Shown here: positions 1-8,983 of the stretch, piece after piece
Layout: each line of letters starts with the position of its first letter
Numbering within the stretch: the first letter of the stretch is position 1
From: Candidatus Gastranaerophilales bacterium
GTDB taxonomy: Bacteria > Cyanobacteriota > Vampirovibrionia > Gastranaerophilales > Gastranaerophilaceae
NCBI GenBank assembly: GCA_910587375.1
Contig: CAJULR010000036.1
Coordinates: 130,553 to 194,552, forward strand
Reading direction: 5' to 3'
Length of the DNA: 64,000 nt
Position numbers and translations under genes: made by a program
Notes under the pieces: model-generated
Databases searched by the model: none
Told to the model about the DNA's origin: nothing
Seen by the model: the letters and a program-made list of their open reading frames with translations, nothing else

Positions 1-57
1 CTTTTAATACTACAGACGCACCTTTACAAAATGTTAAAATTATCATAGAATTGTTGA

Positions 58-894
58 ATGGTTGATTTTAATGCAGATTATGAAGTAATGGCATACAGTG
101 TGGGTGATACAAAAGCCGGCACAAAAATGGGTAAGCTTCAACTTAGAAACGTTGAAGAAAATTCAACACTGAATTGTATTTTATGGGAAGAAACCCTAAA
201 CCGTTTAGACCCTAAACTTTTTAGGACAGGAAATGTTGTTAAAATTACAAACGCAAGTTTTAATGAAAAGTTTAACAACTGCCTTGTAAACAATATGGAA
301 CTCATTAAAGAAGCAGCTCTTGGAATTGATGAAAAAACAAGAGATGAACACTTTAAATATATCTTAGATGTCATTGAAAGCTTTAAAAATGAAGAACTTA
401 AAAAGTTCGTAAAAAATGTTTGGCTTGAACATGAAGATTTAATTAAGGTTGCGCCTGCTGCAAAAATGATGCACCACAATTATTTAGGCGGCCTTATTCA
501 ACATATTTTTGAATGTCTTGGCTTTGCAGAGTGTGTTTTTCCTAAAATGCACAAAAAGATGAACAAAGATATTCTTTTTGCTGCCTGCATTTTGCATGAC
601 ATAGGAAAAATATTTGAATATAAAATAGATTTTGAAACAGGCTTTGTTGAATATAACGAAGACTTTAAAAAAGACTGGATAAGCCACTCTCAATATGGCT
701 TTTCGCTTTGTATGGCAAACAATCAGCAACAAATTGCAAAAATGATAGCCGCTCACCATGGAAGGGCCGATTGGGGCGCTATGATTGACCTTGGCGAAAA
801 AGACTTAGAAAATTATTATTACATAGTTCACCATATTGATGATTTATCCGCAAAATTCGGCAAAATCTATATAAGCGATTTAGAAACAAAATAA
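58..894 (+). CDS. OB-fold plus HD-domain protein, YhaM-like 3'-5' exoribonuclease
   Basis: This 278-residue protein resembles the YhaM family, which trims RNA or single-stranded DNA from the 3' end using metal ions. An OB-fold-like nucleic-acid-binding part covers about residues 8-85. An HD phosphohydrolase domain follows, with His139-His140, His149 in a GGLIQH motif, the HDIGK motif at 180-184, His200, the HHG motif at 223-225 and a late HHIDD at 258-262. These are the metal ligands expected for YhaM. An in-frame TGA lies directly before the ATG, so the start cannot be further upstream and the gene is complete. No strong ribosome binding site is visible. Family assignment is good; the exact substrate is not shown by sequence. 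Confidence 0.8.
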   Translation: MVDFNADYEVMAYSVGDTKAGTKMGKLQLRNVEENSTLNCILWEETLNRLDPKLFRTGNVVKITNASFNEKFNNCLVNNMELIKEAALGIDEKTRDEHFKYILDVIESFKNEELKKFVKNVWLEHEDLIKVAPAAKMMHHNYLGGLIQHIFECLGFAECVFPKMHKKMNKDILFAACILHDIGKIFEYKIDFETGFVEYNEDFKKDWISHSQYGFSLCMANNQQQIAKMIAAHHGRADWGAMIDLGEKDLENYYYIVHHIDDLSAKFGKIYISDLETK

Positions 895-919
895 AACTTA
901 TAAAGAGGAAGTTAATAAA

Positions 920-1609
920 ATGAAAAAGAATATAATGGCAGGAGTTTTGGCACTTGTTTTGGCGTTTTTCGCCCTGCAGGCCAATGCTTATCAAATTAAA
1001 GCGGACGCACAAACAAAAAAAGTGCCCATGGGAACAAAGCTTGAACTTGAGGCTGCAAACACAATAACAACAGAAACTTTAAACGCGGGCGATATGTTTA
1101 GCGCCTATCTCATAAATGACATTATAAAAGACGGAGATGTTGTTCTTCCAAGAGGTACAATTATAAGAGGCAACTCAGCCAAAGTTATAAGACCAAAAAT
1201 GCTCTCCCGCTCTGCAGTTTTATACTTAAACTTTGACCATATTGTAGCGCCGAACGGAAAACAAATTCCCTTAAAAGCCGGAATAAGTTCATATTTAAAA
1301 CTTACTCAAGACGGCGGAATTGACGGCGGCGGCGGATATGGCGACGCTTTGGCTGAAAATTTGGATAAATCCGGTGAAATCATTAAAAAATCAGCCACTT
1401 GGGGTGTAAAATCAGGTGAAGAACTCTTTACAGGCGGAAAATACCTCGTAACCCCGATTGCCGCTGTGGGCGGAACCATCGCAGGTGTTGGCTACCTTGT
1501 AGGGGATAGCGTTATGGACCTTTTTAGAAAAGGCAAAAACGTTATAATCTTAAAAGGGCAGAGGTTTGAAATATTGTTGCTTGAATCAATTGATGTGCCT
1601 TTGTTCTAA
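920..1609 (+). CDS. secreted protein of unknown function with a beta-rich domain
   Basis: The 229-residue protein has a clear Sec signal peptide (hydrophobic residues about 6-20, cleavage likely after ANA at 21-23). A region at about 65-120 is rich in predicted strands and contains the phrase LPRGTIIRG, similar to surface or channel proteins that bury hydrophobic strands. A glycine-rich segment (about 132-141) and a hydrophobic stretch (about 176-195) follow. The ribosome binding site AGAGGAAG lies 10 bases before the ATG. A second protein in this window, at 46721-47362, shows the same order of parts and may be a distant paralogue. I do not recognise a named family. A periplasmic or outer-membrane location is inferred. 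Confidence 0.65.
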   Translation: MKKNIMAGVLALVLAFFALQANAYQIKADAQTKKVPMGTKLELEAANTITTETLNAGDMFSAYLINDIIKDGDVVLPRGTIIRGNSAKVIRPKMLSRSAVLYLNFDHIVAPNGKQIPLKAGISSYLKLTQDGGIDGGGGYGDALAENLDKSGEIIKKSATWGVKSGEELFTGGKYLVTPIAAVGGTIAGVGYLVGDSVMDLFRKGKNVIILKGQRFEILLLESIDVPLF

Positions 1610-1667
1610 CATATTTGGCTGTTAAAACATACAAAACCGAATAAACAAGCACATATACAGGCATTTT

Positions 1668-2159
1668 ATGAAAAACAAAATTTTAAACGACCTGAAAAAT
1701 ATTTTAATAAAAAATAATTTAAAATTATCCTCCGGAGAATCCTGCACAGGCGGACTTATAAGCTCATACCTTACAGACATTGACGGTGCTTCAAATTTCA
1801 TTGAACAAAACTTTGTAACATATGCTCCAAAAGCAAAACAAAGGTTTTTAAACGTCAAAAAAGAAACCATTGAAAAACACTCTGTTGTAAGCAAAGAAGT
1901 CGCACTTCAAATGGCAGAGGGGCTTTTAGAATATGCAGATGTTTCTATATCCACAACAGGGTACTCAGGGCCCACAGGAGGGGACGATAAAAACCCTGTT
2001 GGCACTGTGTTTATAGGAGTTGGCCTTAAAAAAGACGGTAAAATTATTACGGATTTTATCAGATATGTTTCAAAATTTAACACACGTTGTGAAATTAAAG
2101 AAGATTTTGCAACCGCAGCCCTTGAACAATTGTTAAGTTTTTTAAAGAAACATGTATAA
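1668..2159 (+). CDS. pncC: nicotinamide-nucleotide amidohydrolase (CinA C-terminal domain)
   Basis: PncC deamidates nicotinamide mononucleotide to nicotinate mononucleotide in the pyridine nucleotide salvage cycle. The 163-residue protein matches the stand-alone CinA C-terminal domain in length. It contains the GESCTGG motif near residues 24-30, a VSKEVA segment, and the substrate-loop signature TGYSGPTGG followed by NPVGTVFIG. The N-terminal molybdopterin-binding-like domain of full-length CinA is absent, as in many stand-alone PncC proteins. It is a single gene between two unrelated reading frames on the same strand. Confidence 0.85.
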   Translation: MKNKILNDLKNILIKNNLKLSSGESCTGGLISSYLTDIDGASNFIEQNFVTYAPKAKQRFLNVKKETIEKHSVVSKEVALQMAEGLLEYADVSISTTGYSGPTGGDDKNPVGTVFIGVGLKKDGKIITDFIRYVSKFNTRCEIKEDFATAALEQLLSFLKKHV

Positions 2160-2257
2160 TTTTTCATAATAATTCTTTATAATATTTCTAAATAATGGCA
2201 ATTTTTTTTATTCATCTGTTTTATAGATGTGTAACCTAGTTGAAAGGAACGAAAAAT

Positions 2258-2965
2258 ATGACATCGCCCTTCGAGCAAGCAGGATTTACAACCTACAGAC
2301 TCCCCCAGGCGGCACAAGCACCGACTTTTGTGGCAAACCCTGCTGCAACAGCGCCTGCTGCACAACCTGCTGCACCTGCAATACCCGCTGCCCCACAGGT
2401 TACACCTTCTGATACGTTCACCCCAAATATTAACAAAGATGAACTTAAAGAAGAATTAAGAAAAGAAATTTTAGATGAAATGAAGGCAGAAAAAGAGCTT
2501 GAAGAAAAAGAAAAAGCTGCCGAAGAAAAGAAAAAGAATAAATTAGGCCCAATTAAAAGGTTCAAAAGATTTATAGGAAATGTCAAAAAACTTGGTGTTA
2601 CAATTGGCGAATACACAAAAGGCTTCTTTAAAGGCGCCTTTAAAGGCGGCGTTATAGGCGGGGCCGTTGGCGGCGGAATATACGCCCTTGGCAAATCCAA
2701 ACTTCTAAACAATCCCGAAACGCTTGTAAATACACCTGTTATTGGAAAATTATTCAGGGGTGCAAAATTTGTAAGTGACCCAAGCGTTATTACAAATGCT
2801 ATTCCTACCAAAATATTGAAAAATAAAGCCACTGCAATTGCCGTTGGCGGAACAATCCTTGCAGCCACTTTAATCCGCGCTCTTTGGAAAGCGTCATTAA
2901 ACGCAAACGAAAAGAAAGCTTTGATTGAACACAAATACGAAAGCACGCCTACAATAAGAAAATAG
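2258..2965 (+). CDS. Ala/Pro-rich, charged protein with a glycine-zipper membrane segment, unknown function
   Basis: I do not recognise this 235-residue protein. The N-terminal 55 residues are rich in Ala, Pro and Thr with no signal peptide. Residues about 62-100 form a highly charged Lys/Glu helix, probably a coiled coil. A glycine-zipper-like hydrophobic stretch (GGVIGGAVGGG) follows at about 133-150, and a second hydrophobic segment lies near 190-205. The ATG at 2258 is chosen over an in-frame TTG at 2240 because AAAGGAA sits at the right distance before it. A TATAAT sequence at 2178-2183 could be its -10 box, without an obvious -35. It lies just upstream of the Tad locus, but a link is only positional. 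Confidence 0.6.
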   Translation: MTSPFEQAGFTTYRLPQAAQAPTFVANPAATAPAAQPAAPAIPAAPQVTPSDTFTPNINKDELKEELRKEILDEMKAEKELEEKEKAAEEKKKNKLGPIKRFKRFIGNVKKLGVTIGEYTKGFFKGAFKGGVIGGAVGGGIYALGKSKLLNNPETLVNTPVIGKLFRGAKFVSDPSVITNAIPTKILKNKATAIAVGGTILAATLIRALWKASLNANEKKALIEHKYESTPTIRK

Positions 2966-3057
2966 TGCGGTCATATAAATTTCAGTTAAAACGGCAGCAA
3001 AGTTTTAAAAATATTTAGAAATATTAAGTTATTCTTCAAATTACTTAATCATTTCCC

Positions 3058-3086
3058 TTGCAAAATAAAATATAGTAAAATATTTG
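3058..3086 (+). promoter_or_regulatory. possible promoter of the Tad operon
   Basis: TTGCAA at 3058-3063 is followed after 17 bases by TATTTG at 3081-3086, 21 bases before the cpaB start codon. The -35 box and the spacing are good and the -10 box is weak. The surroundings are strongly AT-rich, so chance similarity is possible. Confidence 0.35.
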
Positions 3087-3107
3087 TGTGGAAATTTATT
3101 AAGTTTT

Positions 3108-3956
3108 ATGAGTATTAAGAAGAACAAAAACCAGTTAATCATTTCTATATTAGTGGGGCTTGCAATTTTTGCCATCACTTATCAGTTTGTCATACGCCAA
3201 CACGAAGAGCTTAAAGCACAAAAAGAAGAAATTCAAAAGCTTAAAAAAGGCATAGGTGTTGAAACAGCTCAAATTGATGAAAACACAACAATTTATGTTG
3301 TTGCAAAAAAAGACCTTGAAAAAGGCAGCAAAATTACCATCGATGATGTAGAGATGAAAGATTTAAACATGAAAGCAAGCGGTGCTTTCACAAACATAAA
3401 AAGTGTTATCGGGGTAACAATTTCTAAAGACATAAAGGCAGGAAACCCGATAATTTCAAGTGCTGTCGTTGCTTCAAAAGACAACGAGGACGAACCGGCA
3501 CCCGGATTTAGAGCAGTAACCGCAACAGTCGCCGCAAATAGAATGGCACCTTTCATTGAAAGCGGGGCAAGACTTGATATTTACACTGCAAACAACACTA
3601 TTCAGGCCACAAACGTGCGTGTAATAAAAGTTTTAGATTCAGGAAGCAAATCAAACAAACTTGTAATGTTTGAAATAAAAGAAGAAGACGTGGGCCCGTT
3701 CATTAACGGAATGACAACAGATAAGCTCATCCCCGTACAAAGAAACAGCTCCGACACTTCTGCGTATTCTTTTGCCTTTGATCCGTTCAAATATTCTTCC
3801 TACACCGTTTCAAGCGAAGATTTAAACGAAAATCTGGGCGCGCCGGCTTCAGAGGAAACCGAAGAAAACTATGTCCCGGTAAGTAATAAAAAAATGACCA
3901 GAGGGCAAACCGTTGAAATTATTCGGGGAAATGTAAAACAAACGTTGGATTTTTAA
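3108..3956 (+). CDS. cpaB: Flp/Tad pilus assembly protein CpaB (RcpC)
   Basis: CpaB/RcpC is an inner-membrane-anchored periplasmic protein that works with the Tad secretin. The 282-residue protein has one N-terminal membrane helix (about residues 10-28) and a short coiled coil. A SAF domain follows (IYVVAKKDLEKGSKIT, about 62-115), and then an RcpC-type C-terminal domain. The ATG at 3108 is preferred over an upstream ATG at 3084 because the membrane anchor then starts near residue 10, as is usual. It heads a six-gene run in which neighbours are 4-14 bases apart or overlap. Confidence 0.88.
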   Translation: MSIKKNKNQLIISILVGLAIFAITYQFVIRQHEELKAQKEEIQKLKKGIGVETAQIDENTTIYVVAKKDLEKGSKITIDDVEMKDLNMKASGAFTNIKSVIGVTISKDIKAGNPIISSAVVASKDNEDEPAPGFRAVTATVAANRMAPFIESGARLDIYTANNTIQATNVRVIKVLDSGSKSNKLVMFEIKEEDVGPFINGMTTDKLIPVQRNSSDTSAYSFAFDPFKYSSYTVSSEDLNENLGAPASEETEENYVPVSNKKMTRGQTVEIIRGNVKQTLDF

Positions 3957-3960
3957 TAAA

Positions 3961-5283
3961 ATGAAAAATATATTAAGGTTAATAGTTTCTATATTTATTG
4001 TAACACAAGGGTTTAGCGCCACCCCGGGGTTTTGTTCTGAATTTCGTGATGTAAACCCGACAAGAATTATAGGAGAAATTCCCGTTGTAAATTCTGCCGC
4101 AAGCCCTTCAATGGCGCTTAAAAACGTTATTAAAGACAACAACAAAAAGCTTTACGGAATGGTTGGAAAATCCCAAATTTTAAATTTTGATTCAGGTATA
4201 AAAAGGGTTTCAATTGCAGACCCAAACCTGGCCGATGTTGTTGTCATTTCGCCAAAACAGCTCATTATAAACGGCAAAAAAGCCGGGAACACAAGCCTTA
4301 TTTTTTGGGGAAACAATTCACCTGCGCCGGTTTTTTATAACCTTGCAATCCAACAGGACGCAGACAGCTTTTTGGAAGCAGTAAATTATATTGCCCCAAA
4401 TGAAGATATAACAATCATTTTCAACAACACAGGCGCTGTAATGAGCGGCTATATCTCTTCTTCAAGCATAAAAGAGCAAATTCAAAGCCTGGCAAAAGCT
4501 TATGATATAAAATTAACAGACATAACAGAAAGCCCGACAAAACAGGTGCTTTTAGAGGTTCGCGTAACAGAAATTTCTAAAAACTTTACAAGAAATTTAG
4601 GGATTGAACTCGGTTACGGTAAAAATGCTTCAGGCCTTAGCGAGTTCTTAACAAACTGGGCTGGAACACACCCCGGGGCCAATATAAGCCAAATATTCTC
4701 AAGCAGCGGGTTTAACTATTATTTATTTAACAAAAGTTCAAAATTCTCTGCCACAGTTAACGCTGCAGAACAAAAGGGCGATATTAAAATCCTTGCGGAA
4801 CCAAAACTTTTGGCTGTAAATAACGAAGAAGCAAGCTTTAATGTTGGTAATGAAGTTCCTGTGCCTTCTGAAATCGGAAACTATGGAAACATTTCATACG
4901 ATTTTAAAGAAACCGGCGTAATTTTAAAATTCAAACCCACAATTATGGAAAAAACAGGCAGAGTTCGTCTGAAATTAAGCCCTGAGGTGTCTGAAATTGA
5001 CCGCTCCGCAGGAATTGTAACGGGCGATATGACAGCTGTACCCGGGTTTAAAACAAGAAGGGTAGACACCACAGTTGAACTTATGGACGGCGAAACCCTT
5101 GTTATAGCAGGGCTTTTAACAAACACTGCAACAAAAAATAAAACCCAGGTGCCGGGCCTTGGAAATATTCCAATATTAGGTGTATTGTTTAGAAACTCAG
5201 AAGATGTTACAAATGATTCAGAGCTTGTAATATTCATCACACCGAAAATTGTGGATAATATGACCCAGGCAGAAAATATTTAA
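3961..5283 (+). CDS. cpaC: Tad-type secretin CpaC (RcpA)
   Basis: This 440-residue protein forms the outer-membrane ring through which Flp pili pass. It has a signal peptide (about residues 1-26) and an N-terminal pilus-formation domain (about 60-130) with the GNTSLIFW-type motif. A BON-like middle follows, and then a secretin core from about 200. The core includes VPVPSE, DFKETGVILKFKP, the VDTTVELMDGETLVIAGLL stretch and the closing VPGLGNIPILGVLFR. All hallmark secretin segments are present and the length is normal. Its presence implies an outer membrane. It begins 4 bases after cpaB. Confidence 0.92.
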   Translation: MKNILRLIVSIFIVTQGFSATPGFCSEFRDVNPTRIIGEIPVVNSAASPSMALKNVIKDNNKKLYGMVGKSQILNFDSGIKRVSIADPNLADVVVISPKQLIINGKKAGNTSLIFWGNNSPAPVFYNLAIQQDADSFLEAVNYIAPNEDITIIFNNTGAVMSGYISSSSIKEQIQSLAKAYDIKLTDITESPTKQVLLEVRVTEISKNFTRNLGIELGYGKNASGLSEFLTNWAGTHPGANISQIFSSSGFNYYLFNKSSKFSATVNAAEQKGDIKILAEPKLLAVNNEEASFNVGNEVPVPSEIGNYGNISYDFKETGVILKFKPTIMEKTGRVRLKLSPEVSEIDRSAGIVTGDMTAVPGFKTRRVDTTVELMDGETLVIAGLLTNTATKNKTQVPGLGNIPILGVLFRNSEDVTNDSELVIFITPKIVDNMTQAENI

Positions 5284-5297
5284 GGTAAAAAGCAAAT

Positions 5298-6512
5298 ATG
5301 GGAATAAAAATAGATACCGTTGTAATAGATCCTGAAAATAACTCAAGAGAGCTTATTTTAAATTATCTTGCCCAAATCGAAGATATAAATATAACCCAGG
5401 AATTTAACGACGTTTTAACCGCAATGAATTTTATAACAGACAGCAGACCAAACTTAATCATTGTGGATATTTCCCAAAAAACCCAAATGGCGCTTGATAT
5501 TATCGTTAAAATTTCAAACACCTTAAAAAATTCTAAAATTATCGTGCTTTCATATGATATGAGCCCAGAAATTGTAATTAAGGCTCTTCGTGCAGGCGCA
5601 AGGGAATTTCTTGTAAAGCCCTTAATTGAAGCAGATTTTGTAATGGCCGTTGAAAAATTAAAAGATTTAATTTTAGGAAACATAAACGACACTACAAAAT
5701 GTAAAGTTATTACAACCTTTTCAAACAAAGGCGGTATCGGAAAAACAGCAATAGCAACAAATTTGGCTGTTGAAATTGCAAATATGACAAAAGAGCGCGT
5801 TGCCCTTGTAGATTTAAACATGCAAATGGGCGATGTCACAACGTTTTTAGACCTTAACCCGTCTTTTGACACAGCCTATGTAATAAATAACCTGGAAAGA
5901 ATTGATGAAGGCTTTTTGTTATCGACCCTTGAAAAATACAACAACTCAAGCCTTTATGTCCTTGCAGACCCGCCGGATTTAGAGCAGGCAGAGGTTATAA
6001 CGTCAGAAAACATCACAACTTTGATAAACATATTAAGAAACGTTTTTTCATACATTATTATTGACACAACAGCAAGTTTTGACGGCAAAACAATCACTGC
6101 CCTTGATAATTCAGACCTTGTATTGTTAATTACAATCATAAACCTTCCTTCCGTTAGAAATTGCCAAAGATGTTTTGACCTGTTTAAACGCCTTGGCTAT
6201 ACAAAGGATAAAATTAAAATAATTGTAAACCGTTATATGGAAAATGAAGAAATAAAGGTGGAAGATGTTGAAGAGGTGCTGGGACACCCCGTATACTTTA
6301 AAATTCCAAATAACTATTTCACAATAATTAATTCCATAAACAAAGGTTTGCCGGTTTGTGAAATTAACCCGCATTCAAACATAGCAAAAAGCTTTAGAGA
6401 GCTTGCTGCCTTGCTTTCTGATAATTTCACATATACAAACAACCAAAAACCGCAAACAAGAGAAAAGGCTTTCAACCTTTTAGACATTTTTAAGAAAAAG
6501 GAGGAAAACTAG
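5298..6512 (+). CDS. cpaE: Tad pilus localisation ATPase CpaE/TadZ with receiver domain
   Basis: CpaE/TadZ proteins position the Tad machine in the cell. The 404-residue protein has an N-terminal response-regulator-like domain (1-120) and a C-terminal ParA/MinD-type ATPase with a deviant Walker A motif NKGGIGKT at 143-150. The receiver keeps the acidic pocket residue Asp11, the possible phosphoacceptor Asp57 and Lys108. Many CpaE receivers have lost these, so real phosphorylation is possible here. The DLNMQMGD segment after the P-loop is typical of the family. It lies within the Tad operon, and its TAG stop is directly followed by the cpaF start codon. Confidence 0.9.
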   Translation: MGIKIDTVVIDPENNSRELILNYLAQIEDINITQEFNDVLTAMNFITDSRPNLIIVDISQKTQMALDIIVKISNTLKNSKIIVLSYDMSPEIVIKALRAGAREFLVKPLIEADFVMAVEKLKDLILGNINDTTKCKVITTFSNKGGIGKTAIATNLAVEIANMTKERVALVDLNMQMGDVTTFLDLNPSFDTAYVINNLERIDEGFLLSTLEKYNNSSLYVLADPPDLEQAEVITSENITTLINILRNVFSYIIIDTTASFDGKTITALDNSDLVLLITIINLPSVRNCQRCFDLFKRLGYTKDKIKIIVNRYMENEEIKVEDVEEVLGHPVYFKIPNNYFTIINSINKGLPVCEINPHSNIAKSFRELAALLSDNFTYTNNQKPQTREKAFNLLDIFKKKEEN

Positions 6513-8018
6513 TTGTCTTTAAAGGATAGGCTTAATTCAACACAAGGAAGTAATCAGGCGTCTAAAAAATCTGACGCCGGTTTTATAGATACGCCTTTAA
6601 GCGAAGAGTTTTCAGCGCTTAAAGAAAAACTTCACGCACTTTTAATTGAAAAAGTAAACTCCACCCCAAGCTGGTCAACATACAACGATGATGAGCAAAA
6701 AGAACTCATTCGCCAATTTATTGAAGGACAGTTAAACACAAATTTTCACTCTGTTCCTTTGAATAAATCCGAACGCGATAAAATTATAAGAGAAATTATT
6801 CAGGAAGCAAAAGGGTTTGGGCCTTTAGACCCACTATTAGAAGACCCTACAATTAGTGATATTTTGGTAAACGGTGCAAAAAATGTTTATGTTGAAAAAA
6901 ACGGCAAACTTTACCGCACATCCATTGTTTTTAAAGACAATAACCACCTTAAAAATATAATTGAGAGAATAGTTTCAAAAATCGGAAGAAGAATTGACGA
7001 AAAATCTCCGATGGTAGACGCCAGGCTTCCTGACGGCTCCCGTGTAAACGCAATTATTCCGCCCCTTGCAATAGACGGGCCTTCTCTTTCAATAAGAAGA
7101 TTTAAAGCAGACGCAGGAACTATGGATTCCCTTCTTCGCTGGGGCTCCATCAGTAAAGAAATGGCCGAAGTTTTAGAGGCCGCCGTTGCCGCACGCTGTA
7201 ACATTGTAATTTCAGGCGGAACAGGCGCCGGTAAAACAACGCTTTTAAACAGTTTATCAGCTAAAATCCCATCAGGCGAACGTATAATTACAATTGAAGA
7301 CTCGGCAGAATTGAGCCTTCAAAAAGACCACATCGTGCGCCTTGAAACAAGGCCGCCAAACATTGAAGGCGAAGGCGAAATCACAGCAAGAGATTTAGTT
7401 ATAAACTCGCTCCGTATGCGCCCTGATAGGATAATCATCGGGGAATGCCGCGGCGCGGAAACTCTTGATATGCTTCAGGCCATGAATACAGGCCATGACG
7501 GCTCTTTAACAACACTTCACGCTAATTCACCACGCGACGCCCTGTCCCGTCTTGAAACAATGGTTATGTATTCTGGAATTGACCTTCCTGAAAGGAACAT
7601 CAAAAACCAGATAGCTTCTGCCATAAATATAATCATCCAGGCTTCAAGGCTGCAGGATGGTTCCAGAAAAGTAACAAAAGTGTCTGAAATTGTCGGCATG
7701 GAAGAAAATGTTATCACAATGCAAGACATTTTTGTTTGGGAACAAACCGGCACCGGAAACAAAGTGGTTATGGGAATGCACACTTCAACCGGCGTTCGGC
7801 CAAAATTTGTTGATAAAATTAAAGCTATGGGCGGAGAAATTAATTTCCAATATTTTGATAAAAACTACCGCCATACATATTTAACAAAAACAATCCCCGG
7901 TGGAATTCAAAGCACAAGCACGCCCAAAGACCCAAGACTTGTTCAAAGGCAAGATTCCGCCCAAAACAAAAGAACAGCACATCCTGATTTAGATATATTA
8001 AGAAGGCTGAAAAGATGA
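6513..8018 (+). CDS. cpaF: Tad pilus assembly ATPase CpaF/TadA
   Basis: CpaF/TadA is the hexameric secretion ATPase that drives Flp pilus assembly and often retraction. The 501-residue protein has an N-terminal helical part. The GspE/PilB-like core then carries the DARLPDGSRVNA segment (169-180), Walker A GGTGAGKT at 235-242, and the IIIGECRGAE Walker B region at about 307-316. The TTHLAN-type segment reads TTLHANS. The start is a TTG placed directly after the cpaE stop. A strong AAGGAGG at 6498-6504, 8 bases upstream, supports this unusual start codon. The C-terminal 60 residues are polar and probably disordered. It overlaps tadB by 4 bases. Confidence 0.93.
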   Translation: MSLKDRLNSTQGSNQASKKSDAGFIDTPLSEEFSALKEKLHALLIEKVNSTPSWSTYNDDEQKELIRQFIEGQLNTNFHSVPLNKSERDKIIREIIQEAKGFGPLDPLLEDPTISDILVNGAKNVYVEKNGKLYRTSIVFKDNNHLKNIIERIVSKIGRRIDEKSPMVDARLPDGSRVNAIIPPLAIDGPSLSIRRFKADAGTMDSLLRWGSISKEMAEVLEAAVAARCNIVISGGTGAGKTTLLNSLSAKIPSGERIITIEDSAELSLQKDHIVRLETRPPNIEGEGEITARDLVINSLRMRPDRIIIGECRGAETLDMLQAMNTGHDGSLTTLHANSPRDALSRLETMVMYSGIDLPERNIKNQIASAINIIIQASRLQDGSRKVTKVSEIVGMEENVITMQDIFVWEQTGTGNKVVMGMHTSTGVRPKFVDKIKAMGGEINFQYFDKNYRHTYLTKTIPGGIQSTSTPKDPRLVQRQDSAQNKRTAHPDLDILRRLKR

Positions 8019-8974
8019 CACCTTTTTTGGTTTCGGCCATACTTGGCGTTTTATACTTTATATTTGTTGCAAACCTTTATCAGGTGCGAATTCCAAGGTC
8101 ACCTGAAATTGAAAAGCGCCTTGAACACATAAAAAAGAGCAATGAACAGCAAAATAACGTCATCGCGCCGGATTTTATAACAATCGGAAACGAATTTAAA
8201 TTCGGTTTTTTAGGGAAATATCTGAAAAATTTTAAACCTGCAGAATATTTAAAAGACCAGCTTTACTTTGCGGGGCTTGATATTCAGGTGGACGTTTTTA
8301 TTTTGGTTTCCGCACTTTTTTGCCTGCCCTGTCTTATTATTGCTGCGCTTACAACACCGTATTTTCTTTTATTCAGCATACTTTCAGCTTTCATTCCCTT
8401 ATTCATCGTAAAATTTTTAATCATGAAAAGAACAAATCTTTTTACACAACAGTTCCCGGAAGCCCTGGATTTGCTTTCAAGTTCTCTTCGTGCGGGACAT
8501 TCTCTATACAGTGCATTTGATGTCATTGTTAAAGAAATGCCTGCACCTATAAATCAGGTTTTTAAAAACACCGTGGATGAAATTTCATTCGGTATAGACA
8601 CAAAAGACGCCATAATGTCTTTAACACGCGTTATGCCGTTTAGTATGGATTTAAAATTCTTCACAACAGCCGTTCTTCTTCAAAGAGAGGTCGGCGGAAA
8701 CCTTGCAAAAGTTTTGGACGGACTTTCTGTTACAATCCGGGAAAGATTTAAAATGCTTGGACAATTAAAGGCACAAACTTCCCAATCTAAATTTTCAGGG
8801 ATTATCTTAACCCTTGTTCCGCCTTTGATTTCGCTTGTATTGTTTTTCATCTCCCCCGGGTATATGGACCCTCTTTTACACACACCCGAAGGAAATATCG
8901 CCGTTGCAGCTGCGGTCGGTCTGCTTGCGTTAGGCATTTTTTGTATAGTTAAAATTTTATCAATTGAAATTTAG
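8015..8974 (+). CDS. tadB: Tad inner-membrane platform protein TadB
   Basis: TadB and TadC form the inner-membrane platform on which CpaF acts. The 319-residue protein has an N-terminal membrane helix, a pair of helices at about 95-135, a cytoplasmic T2SSF/GspF domain (FPEALDLLSSSLRAGHS, then FFTTAVLLQREVGGNLAKVLD) and two C-terminal helices. The motifs and the order match TadB. The start codon overlaps the cpaF stop as ATGA, which implies translational coupling. Confidence 0.9.
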   Translation: MTPFLVSAILGVLYFIFVANLYQVRIPRSPEIEKRLEHIKKSNEQQNNVIAPDFITIGNEFKFGFLGKYLKNFKPAEYLKDQLYFAGLDIQVDVFILVSALFCLPCLIIAALTTPYFLLFSILSAFIPLFIVKFLIMKRTNLFTQQFPEALDLLSSSLRAGHSLYSAFDVIVKEMPAPINQVFKNTVDEISFGIDTKDAIMSLTRVMPFSMDLKFFTTAVLLQREVGGNLAKVLDGLSVTIRERFKMLGQLKAQTSQSKFSGIILTLVPPLISLVLFFISPGYMDPLLHTPEGNIAVAAAVGLLALGIFCIVKILSIEI

Positions 8975-8983
8975 GAAAAATCT

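Noticed and set aside
2293..2946. 217-codon open frame opposite the Ala/Pro-rich protein gene
   Set aside because: Antisense to a gene with a good start site. Its Phe/Ser-rich composition is what the complement of Lys/Glu/Gly codons produces.
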